Positions 25,198 through 34,150 of a stretch of DNA of 64,000 bases are shown piece by piece. The number at the start of each line of letters is the position of its first letter. Within the stretch, counting starts at the first letter, position 1. The stretch comes from an uncultured Eubacteriales bacterium (GTDB lineage Bacteria; Bacillota; Clostridia; Peptostreptococcales; Anaerovoracaceae): positions 1-64,000 of the forward strand of contig CAJTYS010000005.1 in assembly GCA_910583765.1 (NCBI GenBank), read 5' to 3'. Below the pieces are notes generated by a model. That model saw only the letters and a program-made list of their open reading frames with translations, was not told the DNA's origin and did not search any database. A program made the position numbers and the translations under genes.

Positions 25198-27173
25198 TAA
25201 TCCTGTTGTCCTCCTTTTCTAGCTGTTGTTTTTTTCGGTTGCTGTTTCGCGGATTGCGGTTCGCTGATTTTTTCACGGAGCGCGAACACAGTTGCTCCGA
25301 TCGGTGGAACGGCTATTTCAATATACTGTTCCTGCCCATGGTACATTCCCTTTTTTGAGGTCAGCGGCTTTGGATTCATGTGACCGCTTCCGCCGAATTT
25401 CTGGTCGTCGGAGTTGAAGATCTCCAGGTATGTACCATGTTCTGGCACGCCGATTTTAAAGTCCTCATAAGTATGAGGCTGGAAATTCAGCAGGATGACT
25501 GTGAAATCATCTGGATCTTTGGCCTGGCGTTTGAAGACCAGGATGCTCTGCTGCCAATTGTCCGCGTCCAACCATTCATAACCGTCCCAAGTGTAGTTTT
25601 CCTCCCAAAGGGAAGGCTGGTTCCGATAAAAGCGGTTCATCTCCCTGACAAAGTTTTGGTGCTTGGCATGCGCCTCGTAATCCAGCAGGAACCACTCCAG
25701 GCCTTCATAAAACCGCCATTCGATGAACTGACCGATTTCGTTTCCCATGAAGTTCATTTTAGCTCCGCTGTGGAACATCTGGTACATCAGCAGGAGCCGC
25801 AGGCCCGCGAACTGCCGCCAGTAGTCACCTGGCATGCGCCCGATGAGGGAACATTTGCCGTGGACCACTTCATCGTGAGACAGGGGCAGGATAAAGTTCT
25901 CGTTGAACGCATACATCATGGAAAAGGTCAAAAGCTGGTGGCTGCCATCTCGGAACGGGAAGTCCAAAGCGCAGTACCGGAGCGTGTCATTCATCCAACC
26001 CATGTCCCATTTGTAGTGGAACCCCAGGCCGCCTTCCTCCGGCGGATAAGTCACTAGGGGCCAGGCAGTGCTTTCCTCTGCGATTGTGAACACGTCCGGA
26101 AACAGTTGTCCCACGGTTTTGTTCAGATCCTGGAGAAAGGCCTGAGCCACCAAATCTTCCTCCCCGCCTTTTTCGTTGTACCGTTTTTCGCCTTCGTCAT
26201 CAATGCCATAATTAAGATACAGCATGCTGCTGACCCCGTCCACCCGTATGCCGTCAGCATGGTATTCCTTTAGCCAGTAAACCGCGTTCCCAATGAGGAA
26301 GCTGCTGACCTCCGGCCGCTTGTAGTCAAATTTGAAAGTGCCCCATTCCACATGTTCCTCTGATTCATAAAGCTGGGAACCGTTGAAACGGCACAGTCCA
26401 TGGGCGTCCCGACAAAAATGGCCCGGCACCCAATCCAAAATCACGCCAATCCCCGCCTGGTGCAGGCAGTCGATGAGATATTTGAAATCCGCAGGCGTGC
26501 CGTGGCGACTGGTAGGCGCGTAGTACCCCGTGATCTGATAGCCCCAGGAACCATCGAAAGGATGCTCCATCACAGGCATGAATTCCACATGGGTATAGCC
26601 CATGTCCTTCACATAAGCGGTCAGCTCGTCTGCCAATTCTCGATACGTGTAAAAGTCCGAAACGTCTTCCTTTTTCTCATCCTTGTTTCCGTGCCGCCGC
26701 CAGGAACCTAGGTGGACTTCGTAAATGTTCAGCGGTTTTTCAAAATGCGAGCCCTGCCCGCGGGCCGTCATCCAGGCGCTGTCCTGCCAGTCATAGGAAA
26801 GCTCCGCCAAACGGGAAGCTGTTCCCGGCCGTTCCTCTGCGGAAAACGCGAAAGGATCAGCTTTGTACAAGATTTCTCCTGCCGGTGTCTCTACCATATA
26901 TTTATAAAGCATACCTTCCTGCGCGCCAGGCACGAAAGTTTCCCAGACACCGCTGCTGCCCAAAGGCCGCATATAAAAGTCTTCGCCCTTCCAGTCATCG
27001 AACTGTCCTGTGACCCGAACGCTTTTGGCAAGGGGCGCCCAGACCGCGAAGCGATAGCCTTCGCCTTCCGCCCTATGCTCTTTGTGAGCGCCGAGGCTTT
27101 CATAACAATAAAAGTCTTTTCCCTCATTAAAGCTGTGCAGCTTGTTTTCGGTGAGTCGATTTTCCTGCAGCAT
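25197..27173 (-). CDS. glgB: 1,4-alpha-glucan branching enzyme
   Basis: 658 residues. Creates alpha-1,6 branches in glycogen. An N-terminal CBM48 domain (about 35-125, with YRFAVWAPLAKSVRVTGQFD) precedes the GH13 barrel: DWVPGHF, nucleophile in GIRVDGVSSMLYL, acid/base in TIAEEST and the LPLSHDEVVHGK motif diagnostic of GlgB. The C-terminal beta domain and a basic, Gln-rich tail follow. GAGGG precedes ATG 27173. First gene of the glg operon; the tandem promoter repeat lies 87 bp upstream. Confidence 0.96.
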   Translation of the reverse strand: MLQENRLTENKLHSFNEGKDFYCYESLGAHKEHRAEGEGYRFAVWAPLAKSVRVTGQFDDWKGEDFYMRPLGSSGVWETFVPGAQEGMLYKYMVETPAGEILYKADPFAFSAEERPGTASRLAELSYDWQDSAWMTARGQGSHFEKPLNIYEVHLGSWRRHGNKDEKKEDVSDFYTYRELADELTAYVKDMGYTHVEFMPVMEHPFDGSWGYQITGYYAPTSRHGTPADFKYLIDCLHQAGIGVILDWVPGHFCRDAHGLCRFNGSQLYESEEHVEWGTFKFDYKRPEVSSFLIGNAVYWLKEYHADGIRVDGVSSMLYLNYGIDDEGEKRYNEKGGEEDLVAQAFLQDLNKTVGQLFPDVFTIAEESTAWPLVTYPPEEGGLGFHYKWDMGWMNDTLRYCALDFPFRDGSHQLLTFSMMYAFNENFILPLSHDEVVHGKCSLIGRMPGDYWRQFAGLRLLLMYQMFHSGAKMNFMGNEIGQFIEWRFYEGLEWFLLDYEAHAKHQNFVREMNRFYRNQPSLWEENYTWDGYEWLDADNWQQSILVFKRQAKDPDDFTVILLNFQPHTYEDFKIGVPEHGTYLEIFNSDDQKFGGSGHMNPKPLTSKKGMYHGQEQYIEIAVPPIGATVFALREKISEPQSAKQQPKKTTARKGGQQD

Positions 27174-27259
27174 GTTATCACCCTCTTACAATTTAAAATG
27201 ATCGTACTATTAGTATGGCTGTTATCAAGAATCTAAGCCGTACCAAGTCTTGTGCATAC

Positions 27260-27457
27260 ATTATACCACGGCTCACCTCTGAAATCATAATTTTGAAGCC
27301 GTGATTCAATGAACGCTTCCTTACGGCAACGCCGCATCAATCTTATGCGTTCATTATACCACGGCCCACCGCTGAAATCCTGATTTTAAAGCCGTGATTC
27401 AATGAACGCCACCCTGCGGCAACGCCGTATCAATCTTATGCGTTCATTATACCACAG
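27260..27457 (-). repeat. 93-bp tandem repeat carrying three extended -10 promoters
   Basis: ATTATACCAC recurs at 27260, 27353 and 27446, exactly 93 bp apart: two full units plus the start of a third. Read on the minus strand, toward glgB, each junction is TGGTATAATG, an extended -10 box. Within a unit, TGAACGC pairs with GCGTTCA and CACGGC with GCCGTG, so each unit can fold into two hairpins. Between copies the arms show paired changes in places (GCTTCC against GCCACC lies in the loop). Confidence 0.8.
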
Positions 27458-27675
27458 AATGAGAAAAAGTGTGGGAATTTGAGGGAAATATTGTTGGAAT
27501 ATTCTAAAAAATGCAGCGTGGCTTTAAAACTGCTGTGAGAGAGCGGACCAAACTGTGCCAGGCCTCCTTGTTTTTGCCGCGGCCCAGTATTGACGATACC
27601 GCCAAACCGTGATATTCTAATGGCTAACACCGCTGCATCCCATTCGATCAGCGTAAGAAAGGAATGATTTTGAAA

Positions 27676-29607
27676 ATGACAGAGAAAAAAGGCAAATATT
27701 ACATTACAACGCCTATCTACTATCCAAGCTCCAACCTTCATATAGGCCACACCTACTGCACAGTCATGGCAGATGCGATGGCACGCTTTAAACGGCTTTC
27801 CGGTTATGACGTGCGCTTTCTCACAGGTACGGACGAGCATGGGCAGAAGATTCAGACCATCGCCAAAGAGCAGGGCGTGACACCGCAGGAATACGTGGAC
27901 AAGATCGTAGGCGGCATCAAAGACCTGTGGAAGACCATGGAAATTTCCTACGACGATTTCATCAGAACCACGGAGCCTCGCCATGTGGAGCGGGTCCAGA
28001 AGATATTCATGCAGCTCTATGAAAAGGGTGACATTTACAAGGGCGAGTACGAAGGCATGTATTGCACGCCTTGCGAATCCTTCTGGACAGAAAGCCAGCT
28101 GGTAGACGGGAAATGCCCGGACTGCGGCAGGCCAGTGGAAAAGGCAAAAGAAGAAGCCTATTTCTTCCGTCTTTCCAAATATCAGGACAGGCTCCTGGAC
28201 CTCTTTGAAAACAATCCGGAATTTCTCCAGCCAGATACCAGAAGAAATGAGATGATTTCCTTCGTGAAGCAAGGCCTGGAAGACCTTTGCATTTCCAGGT
28301 CCACTTTTGACTGGGGCATTCCGGTGCCGATTGATGAAAAGCATGTGATCTACGTTTGGCTGGATGCGCTGACAAACTATATCACGGCCTTGGGCTATCC
28401 AGAGGACCCGGAGCTTTATGAAAAGTATTGGCCAGTGAACGTCCATCTGGTAGGCAAGGAAATTGTCAGGTTCCACACTATTATTTGGCCGGCCATGCTC
28501 ATGTCCATGGAACAGCCGCTGCCAAAGCAAGTGCTGGGCCACGGATGGCTGCTGCTGGAAGGCGGCAAGATGTCAAAATCCAAGGGCAATGTGGTGGATC
28601 CGGTGAAGCTCATCGAGCGCTACGGCATTGACGCGCTGAAATACTTCCTCCTGCGGGAATACACCTTTGGGCAGGATGGCGTTTTCACCAATGAAGTGAT
28701 GCTCAAACGGATGAACTACGATCTGGCAAACGATCTGGGCAATCTGGTTTCCAGGACTGTTTCCATGATCGAAAAATACAACGGCGGCTTTGTGCCGGAC
28801 GCTTCTGGTGAAGAGGATCCAACGGACAAAGATTTGAAGGCCATCGCCACTTCCGCCGCAGACAAAGTGGAAGCTCACATGGACAAGTTTGAGTTCAATC
28901 TGGCCCTGGAAGAGATTTGGGTGGCTGTGAGAAGAGCCAATAAATATATTGACGAAAACACGCCGTGGGTTTTGGCAAAAGACGAAGCCGGCAAACCTCG
29001 CTTGGACACGGTGCTCCACAATCTGGCGGAAACCCTGCGTATTGTTTCCGTGCTGATCTATCCATTCATGCACACGACTTCTAATGAAATCAGAAAGCAG
29101 CTGGGCCTGTGGTACGCGGATGTGGCATGGGAAGATGCGTTCACTTTCGAGATGATGCAGGGCGAGCAGGTGAAGAAAGGCAATCCGATCTTCCCTCGTT
29201 TGGATATTGAAAAAGAACTGGAAGAGCTGGAAGCCCTGAAAGGCGGCAGTGAAGAAAACATTCCGCTGGAGCTGAAAGATCCTATCGAATACGATGATTT
29301 TGACAAGCTGGACTTGCGGGTAGGGACCATTCTTTCTGCGGAAAAACATCCAAAGGCTGACAAACTGCTGGTGTTCCAGGTGCAGATGGGCACAGAAAAA
29401 CGGCAGATCATTTCTGGCGTCGCGCAGTACTTCAAGCCAGAGGAATGCGTGGGCAAAAAGGTGGTAGTCGTAGCCAACTTGAAACCTCGGAAACTGCGGG
29501 GCCTGGAATCCAAAGGCATGCTGCTGTTCGCTGACAATGTGGTGGATGGAAAGACCCGCTACGAATTTGTCACTACTGTGGCAGAAGATGGAAATCCAGT
29601 GTCGTAA
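27676..29607 (+). CDS. metG: Methionyl-tRNA synthetase
   Basis: About 643 residues, the long form with a C-terminal tRNA-binding domain. Charges tRNA-Met in the cytosol. The class I signature HIGH lies in SSNLHIGHTYC, the zinc knuckle is CTPC...CPDC (about residues 130-150) and KMSKS is intact in GGKMSKSKGN. The C-terminal OB-fold starts around YDDFDKLDLRVGTIL. The frame opens at 27664; ATG 27676 (MTEKKGKYYITTPIYYPSS) fits the family, while a TTG at 27670 is better spaced from AAAGGA and is possible. No T-box leader is visible upstream. Confidence 0.95.
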   Translation: MTEKKGKYYITTPIYYPSSNLHIGHTYCTVMADAMARFKRLSGYDVRFLTGTDEHGQKIQTIAKEQGVTPQEYVDKIVGGIKDLWKTMEISYDDFIRTTEPRHVERVQKIFMQLYEKGDIYKGEYEGMYCTPCESFWTESQLVDGKCPDCGRPVEKAKEEAYFFRLSKYQDRLLDLFENNPEFLQPDTRRNEMISFVKQGLEDLCISRSTFDWGIPVPIDEKHVIYVWLDALTNYITALGYPEDPELYEKYWPVNVHLVGKEIVRFHTIIWPAMLMSMEQPLPKQVLGHGWLLLEGGKMSKSKGNVVDPVKLIERYGIDALKYFLLREYTFGQDGVFTNEVMLKRMNYDLANDLGNLVSRTVSMIEKYNGGFVPDASGEEDPTDKDLKAIATSAADKVEAHMDKFEFNLALEEIWVAVRRANKYIDENTPWVLAKDEAGKPRLDTVLHNLAETLRIVSVLIYPFMHTTSNEIRKQLGLWYADVAWEDAFTFEMMQGEQVKKGNPIFPRLDIEKELEELEALKGGSEENIPLELKDPIEYDDFDKLDLRVGTILSAEKHPKADKLLVFQVQMGTEKRQIISGVAQYFKPEECVGKKVVVVANLKPRKLRGLESKGMLLFADNVVDGKTRYEFVTTVAEDGNPVS

Positions 29608-29673
29608 TATGGAGAAATTGACAGAAAACAAGCGATAAAAATCAAAAAGAAGCGATAAATCGGAGGGAACATT

Positions 29674-30492
29674 ATGCTATTTGACTCACATGCGCATATT
29701 AATAATGAAAGCCTTTCGGAACAAGACAGGGAAATCATGATCCAGGAAATCGAAGCCTCTGATCTGGACTATGTCATGGACATTGGCTTTGATCTGGAGA
29801 GTTCCAACTTGGCAGTAAAGCATGCCAGAGAGCTGCCCTGGTGCTATGCTGCGGTAGGCTGTCATCCCCATGACACAAAGGACATGGATGACATGCAGCT
29901 CGCTATGCTGAAAGGGCTGGCAAAGAAAGAAAAGGTGCGGGCCATTGGCGAGATCGGCCTGGATTTTCATTATGATTATTCGGAACGGGATACGCAGCGC
30001 CACTGGTTCCGTCAGCAAATTCGTCTGGCCAATGAACTGAAAATGCCCATTGTCATTCATTCCAGAGAAGCGGATCAGGAAGTGATGGACATTCTAAAAG
30101 ACGAAGACGCTTTTTCAGAGGAGCGCAAAAGCTGGTTCCCTGCTAGACAGGACGGCAGCGGCGATGCCAGGGTCCTGCTCCACTGTTTCTCCGGCAGCAA
30201 AGAACTGGGAGAGCAGTACGTGAAGCTGGGTGCGACCATTTCCATCGCTGGCCCAGTGACCTACAAAAACAATCGAAAAACCGTGGCTGTCGTGGAAGCG
30301 CTGCCTCTGGAGAACCTGCTGGTGGAAACAGACTCTCCTTATCTGACTCCCGAACCGTTTCGGGGGAAAAAGAACAAGCCGCCTTATGTGGAACACACGG
30401 CTAGGAAGGTAGCGGAAATCAAAGGGCTGGAGTTTGAGCAGGTGGCCGTACAGACCAAGGAAAACGCGAAACGGTTTTTTGGGATCAAATAG
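29674..30492 (+). CDS. tatD: TatD-family metal-dependent DNase
   Basis: 272 residues of the TIM-barrel metal hydrolase family, with 3'-5' exonuclease or deoxyribonuclease activity in characterised members. Metal ligands are visible in FDSHAHI (near the N-terminus), GEIGLDFHYDY, VIHSREAD, LLHCFSGS and ETDSPYLTP. There is an insertion of about 24 residues (around DEDAFSEERKSWFPARQDGS) between the VIHSREAD and HCFSG motifs, longer than in most TatD proteins. CGGAGGG precedes ATG 29674. metG-tatD is a common order in Firmicutes. Confidence 0.92.
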   Translation: MLFDSHAHINNESLSEQDREIMIQEIEASDLDYVMDIGFDLESSNLAVKHARELPWCYAAVGCHPHDTKDMDDMQLAMLKGLAKKEKVRAIGEIGLDFHYDYSERDTQRHWFRQQIRLANELKMPIVIHSREADQEVMDILKDEDAFSEERKSWFPARQDGSGDARVLLHCFSGSKELGEQYVKLGATISIAGPVTYKNNRKTVAVVEALPLENLLVETDSPYLTPEPFRGKKNKPPYVEHTARKVAEIKGLEFEQVAVQTKENAKRFFGIK

Positions 30493-30514
30493 AACATGAT
30501 CAGAGCATCATAAC

Positions 30515-30549
30515 AAAAAGGCGAAGAATTAGAAGTTCTTCGCCTTTTT
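30515..30549 (+). terminator. Intrinsic terminator after tatD
   Basis: GGCGAAGAA (30520-30528) pairs with TTCTTCGCC (30536-30544) around a seven-base loop, preceded by an A-run and followed by TTTTT, so it works on both strands. Confidence 0.9.
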
Positions 30550-30616
30550 ATAGTAGGCTCAAAAAAGTTTGACCCAAATCAACGCATGAGTATCGCAAGG
30601 GCCATGTACGAATTTG

Positions 30617-31546
30617 TCAGGCTCCAATGGCCGCCTTGATTTCCAGGATCCGGTCCTTTGAAACCTCTGTTAATTCTTGGATCTTGTCGATGGCCCAATT
30701 TTCTTTCAATAGATTTGTGACGAATTTCCGATCCTTTTCTTCTGCCACTCTTTCTTCAGCTTCCTCCACTCGGATCTCATAAAGTTCTTCCAACGTGATT
30801 CCTGTCAGCATGTTGATCACCTCACTCCCGTGTTTCCTCAAAAAATCTTCCAATATCCCATCTTTCACACAGCTCTCAATACTCGTCAAAATCGCTTCGT
30901 CCCGATCCATTCCATCCACCTTCACGTGATTCCGCACCCGATCAATGAACTGGGCGTACTGTTTCAGCGTGGGGCTGCGCTCCAGGATAGGGTGATTCTT
31001 ATGCAGGTTGATGTTGATCACCTTCACAGCCACCTGGATCATGGGGCCGTTCCCTGCAGGGTCCGGCCCGCCTTCTCCGAATAGATGCTGCACGGTTTCC
31101 AGAGGCTTGTCCGCCATGCCGTTATACAAGACGTAAAGCCGAGGGACCGGCAGCGGAAAATGGGCTTCTTTGTAAAGCTCCCGGTCGGAGATGATCTTTT
31201 CGTAGACCCGAAACACGTAGGCTGCCTCCCTGAGGGGCATGTTTTCGCTCCAGGTGGACATGTGCTCCACCACGGAGAGGGGGCTGAAAGCGTAACGAAA
31301 AGCCAAATCGTTTTGCCTGCGCCTGTACAGCGCTCCCCGCAGGGTGTCGATCTCGATCTTTTCCTCATCCTTCCGCTCCGTCCCTTCCAAGGCGTTGAGC
31401 AGTTCCAGAGCCGCTTTTTTCTCGCTGAACAGCAGGCGGAACATGCCGTCCTTGAATTCCCGGTTGCTGGCGTATGGAGCTGTGTTTTCCTTTAGTATAA
31501 GGCTTTTATCGCTTGTTTTCAAGATGTAATCATCTAAAAGTTCCAT
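30617..31546 (-). CDS. Rpn/YhgA-like putative nuclease
   Basis: 309 residues. The region REFKDGMFRLLFSEKKAALELLNAL, followed by NDLAF...SVVEHMSTWSENMPLR, matches the Rpn/YhgA-like PD-(D/E)XK proteins linked to recombination and often annotated as transposase-like. In most members the core reads IEHQST with a Gln; here it is VEHMST, so one residue near the active site is changed. The C-terminus is a charged helix rich in Glu (EEAEERVAEEKDRKF), probably coiled coil. I see no ribosome binding site as strong as its neighbours'. It may be a decayed copy. Confidence 0.75.
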   Translation of the reverse strand: MELLDDYILKTSDKSLILKENTAPYASNREFKDGMFRLLFSEKKAALELLNALEGTERKDEEKIEIDTLRGALYRRRQNDLAFRYAFSPLSVVEHMSTWSENMPLREAAYVFRVYEKIISDRELYKEAHFPLPVPRLYVLYNGMADKPLETVQHLFGEGGPDPAGNGPMIQVAVKVININLHKNHPILERSPTLKQYAQFIDRVRNHVKVDGMDRDEAILTSIESCVKDGILEDFLRKHGSEVINMLTGITLEELYEIRVEEAEERVAEEKDRKFVTNLLKENWAIDKIQELTEVSKDRILEIKAAIGA

Positions 31547-31659
31547 GTTCCACCCCTTTTAATTTATATAAATTCTAAATTCTGGAATATTTATATTATG
31601 GCATGAATGTGCTGAAATGTAAAGGATAATTTGTAATAAAGTTGAAAATCATACAAAAA

Positions 31660-31686
31660 AAGATACCTTCTTTCGGAAGGTATCTT
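31660..31686 (-). terminator. Terminator of the dehydrogenase-Etf operon
   Basis: AAGATACCTTC (31660-31670) pairs with GAAGGTATCTT (31676-31686) around five bases. On the minus strand it ends in TTTTTTT, so it terminates the leftward operon. Confidence 0.9.
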
Positions 31687-31704
31687 GGGTTTTGACTTTT
31701 ATCT

Positions 31705-33111
31705 TTATTCCACCGCGAAGAGCGTCCCCGGATTCATCAGCCCTTTCGGATCGAACACCTTCTTGATCCCCTTCATCAACTCCAGTTCAGCCGGTTTTTT
31801 CAGATCTGACAGCTCCTGGGTTCTGATCTTTCCAATCCCGTGCTCGCCGGTCACAGTTCCGTCATAGCTGGCGCACAGTTCGTACATTTTATGTTTCAGT
31901 TCATCCGCATAGGCAGGGATCGTCCCGTCAGGCAGATAAAGGATATCGTTATGGACGTTTCCATCGGCGATATGGGCCACGATATTGGTATCCGTGTCGT
32001 ATTCCTTGACCAGCTGTTTTAGGTTCAGGATAAAGTCGGACACATGGGACACAGGGACTGCCATGTCAAAAGAATCGCAGATTTCATCTTTGATCAGCTC
32101 GTAATGCTGACTCCTGACCAAAAGCAGTTCTTCCTGCTCTTTTTCCTTTCCTGCGTACAGGCATTCCAGGCAGTTGTTGTCTTTGCAAATATCGTGAATG
32201 GCTTTCACTGCGTCATAGAGCTGGGCCTGGGTCCGTTCAGAAAGGATGATCAAAAGATCCGCGCTCCCCTCCTGGGCCTGCCATTTCAATCCCAGCATTT
32301 TCGCGGTGTCCACGAAGAGACGCTTATCCATGTATTCCACTGCCAAAGGCGTGTAGCCGCTCTGCAAAATATCTGTCACAGCGTGGCAAGCGTCCTTGAT
32401 TCCGGCAAAAGGAGCGACAATGGTGGCGGAAGCCTGGTCTTTTGGGAAAATTTTTAGAATGATCTTTGTGATCACTGCCAGAGTCCCTTCGCTTCCCAGC
32501 AATAGCTGAGTCAGATTATAACCAGCGTTATTTTTGATTAATTTGCCGCCTAGTTCCAGGATCTCGCCGTTTGGCAGAACTGCTTCCACTCCCAGAATAT
32601 GCTTGCGCATGACTCCATGGCGCACGGCCCTGGCCCCGCCTGCGTTGGTGACTGCCATGCCGCCCATCTGGGCCCCTTCATCGCCGGGATGGACAGGAAA
32701 ACTGAGTTTCTGATACTGCTCCAATTCCTCTAACAGATCCATGAGAGTCACACCAGCCTGCAGGACCGCCACCATGTTTTCAGCGTCAATCTCTTCGATC
32801 TGTTTCATCCGCTCCATGGAAATGATGATGCTGTCCACCACAGGCGTGCAGCCGCCCGCCAGACCTGTGGCCCCGCCGCGGACAATGACCGGTACTTGAT
32901 GCTGGTCCGAAAGCTTCATGATCTGGGAAACTTCAGCCGTGTTTTTTGGTTTTACTGCGATAGAACCGTATGCGGCTTCTGGCCGGTAGGTCTTTTCCAC
33001 TTCATCGAACAAATAAGCCTCGATGCGTTCCCTTCCTGTGATCACATAATCGCTGCCCACTGCTTCCTCTAGCTTTTGGACCAGCTGTGACGTGATTTTA
33101 TCGTACTTCAT
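31705..33111 (-). CDS. FAD-binding 2-hydroxyacid dehydrogenase (GlcD/D-lactate dehydrogenase type)
   Basis: 468 residues. The N-terminal FAD_binding_4 domain (PCMH fold) has VPVIVRGGATGLAGGCTPV, the HPGDEGAQMGGMAVTNAGG loop and LGGKLIKNNAGYNLTQLLLGSEGTLAVIT; the C-terminal FAD-oxidase domain ends in TVTGEHGIGKIR. It oxidises a 2-hydroxyacid, most likely D-lactate. With EtfA and EtfB directly upstream it resembles LctD of electron-confurcating lactate dehydrogenases, where NAD reduction is driven by ferredoxin oxidation. The start overlaps etfA by 14 bases and has AAGGAGG upstream. The substrate is inferred from gene order. Confidence 0.85.
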   Translation of the reverse strand: MKYDKITSQLVQKLEEAVGSDYVITGRERIEAYLFDEVEKTYRPEAAYGSIAVKPKNTAEVSQIMKLSDQHQVPVIVRGGATGLAGGCTPVVDSIIISMERMKQIEEIDAENMVAVLQAGVTLMDLLEELEQYQKLSFPVHPGDEGAQMGGMAVTNAGGARAVRHGVMRKHILGVEAVLPNGEILELGGKLIKNNAGYNLTQLLLGSEGTLAVITKIILKIFPKDQASATIVAPFAGIKDACHAVTDILQSGYTPLAVEYMDKRLFVDTAKMLGLKWQAQEGSADLLIILSERTQAQLYDAVKAIHDICKDNNCLECLYAGKEKEQEELLLVRSQHYELIKDEICDSFDMAVPVSHVSDFILNLKQLVKEYDTDTNIVAHIADGNVHNDILYLPDGTIPAYADELKHKMYELCASYDGTVTGEHGIGKIRTQELSDLKKPAELELMKGIKKVFDPKGLMNPGTLFAVE

Positions 33112-34150
33112 GACAGCCTCCTTTCTTTTTGAACCGCTCTGTCAACCGCGGCACGATCTCATACAAATCGCCGATAAATCCATAATCGGAGACAGCAAAG
33201 ATCGGCGCTGACGGATCGCTGTTGATGGCAATGATCAGATCCGATTCTTTCATGCCAGCCAGGTGCTGGGGCGCGCCTGATATGCCGCAGGCAATGTACA
33301 CTTTCGGCTTGACCCTGCTGCCGCTGTAACCGACCTGGATGTTGCTGGAGGCCATGCCCGCGTCCACTAGGGCTCGGGAAACACCTAACTGGCCGCCTAA
33401 AACTTGGGCTAGATCCTGCAAAAGAGCCAGATCTTCTTCTCTTTTGATGCCTCGGCCTCCCGCGACCACCACTTCTGCGTCCGTAATGTCCATGTCACCG
33501 ATGGATATGGTCTTTTCAATGATCACATCAGGGTTTGATTCTATGTAAGGGGGCACTTCCTGGATGCGAATGTCCGCGTTTTCCTTAGAAACTGCTTCCT
33601 GAAATTCCTTGTATCTCACAGTCGCCATCTGGGGGCGGTTCACGGTCTTGATATGGGCCAGTATGTTATCGCTGAAAGCTGGCCTGATCTGTTCTAGGTT
33701 GCCCTCCGCATCAACGCAAAGCTCCGTGCAGTCTGCCGTCAGTCCAGTCCCCAGAGCCGCTGCAATTCTAGGGGCGAGGGATCGGCCAAAATGCGTGGCT
33801 CCGATTAATACCACGGCAGGCTTTTTTTCCTGGATAAATGATGTGATGTTAGATGCGAAAAGCACTTCCTCTGGGAAAGAAAAGGCCGGAGATTTCATGA
33901 GATACACTTGATCCGCGCCTCGTTTGCACAACTCCTCACAACCGCTGTTTTCCGCGGAAAGGACCAGGCAGGAAAGGCTTTCCCCACAGGCGTCGGCAAT
34001 GCCGCGGCCCTTGCCGAGCAGTTCATAGGCGACTCGATGTATGCTGTTTTGTTCTGTTTCGCAGATGATCAGGATGCCTTGATATGCCTCGTTATTTCGT
34101 GGCCCCTGTGGTGCTGTTTGTGTTGCATGTGCTGTTTGCGTGGTACTCAT
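33098..34150 (-). CDS. etfA: Electron transfer flavoprotein subunit alpha
   Basis: 350 residues. The C-terminal FAD-binding domain is clear: VVAGGRGIKREEDL, LGVSRALVDAGM, QVGYSGSRVKPKVYIACGISGAPQHLAGM and AINSDPSAPIF. The N-terminal domain (about residues 25-200) forms the EtfB contact. A Thr/Ala/Gln-rich leader of about 20 residues precedes it. There is no N-terminal ferredoxin-like Cys cluster, which some lactate dehydrogenase EtfA subunits carry. It passes electrons between EtfB flavin and the FAD dehydrogenase encoded next. Its start codon shares a base with the etfB stop. Confidence 0.93.
   Translation of the reverse strand: MSTTQTAHATQTAPQGPRNNEAYQGILIICETEQNSIHRVAYELLGKGRGIADACGESLSCLVLSAENSGCEELCKRGADQVYLMKSPAFSFPEEVLFASNITSFIQEKKPAVVLIGATHFGRSLAPRIAAALGTGLTADCTELCVDAEGNLEQIRPAFSDNILAHIKTVNRPQMATVRYKEFQEAVSKENADIRIQEVPPYIESNPDVIIEKTISIGDMDITDAEVVVAGGRGIKREEDLALLQDLAQVLGGQLGVSRALVDAGMASSNIQVGYSGSRVKPKVYIACGISGAPQHLAGMKESDLIIAINSDPSAPIFAVSDYGFIGDLYEIVPRLTERFKKKGGCHEVR

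Noticed and set aside
27260..27457. CRISPR array
   Set aside because: The repeat units are 93 bp long and directly adjacent, with no distinct spacers and no cas genes in the window.
27174..27675. T-box or SAM riboswitch upstream of metG
   Set aside because: The gap holds the 93-bp tandem repeat facing glgB; no T-box sequence or specifier hairpin, and no SAM-type core, is present.
27436..28542. Long minus-strand frame opposite metG (368 codons)
   Set aside because: Antisense to the HIGH and zinc-binding region of metG; composition is that of a shadow frame.
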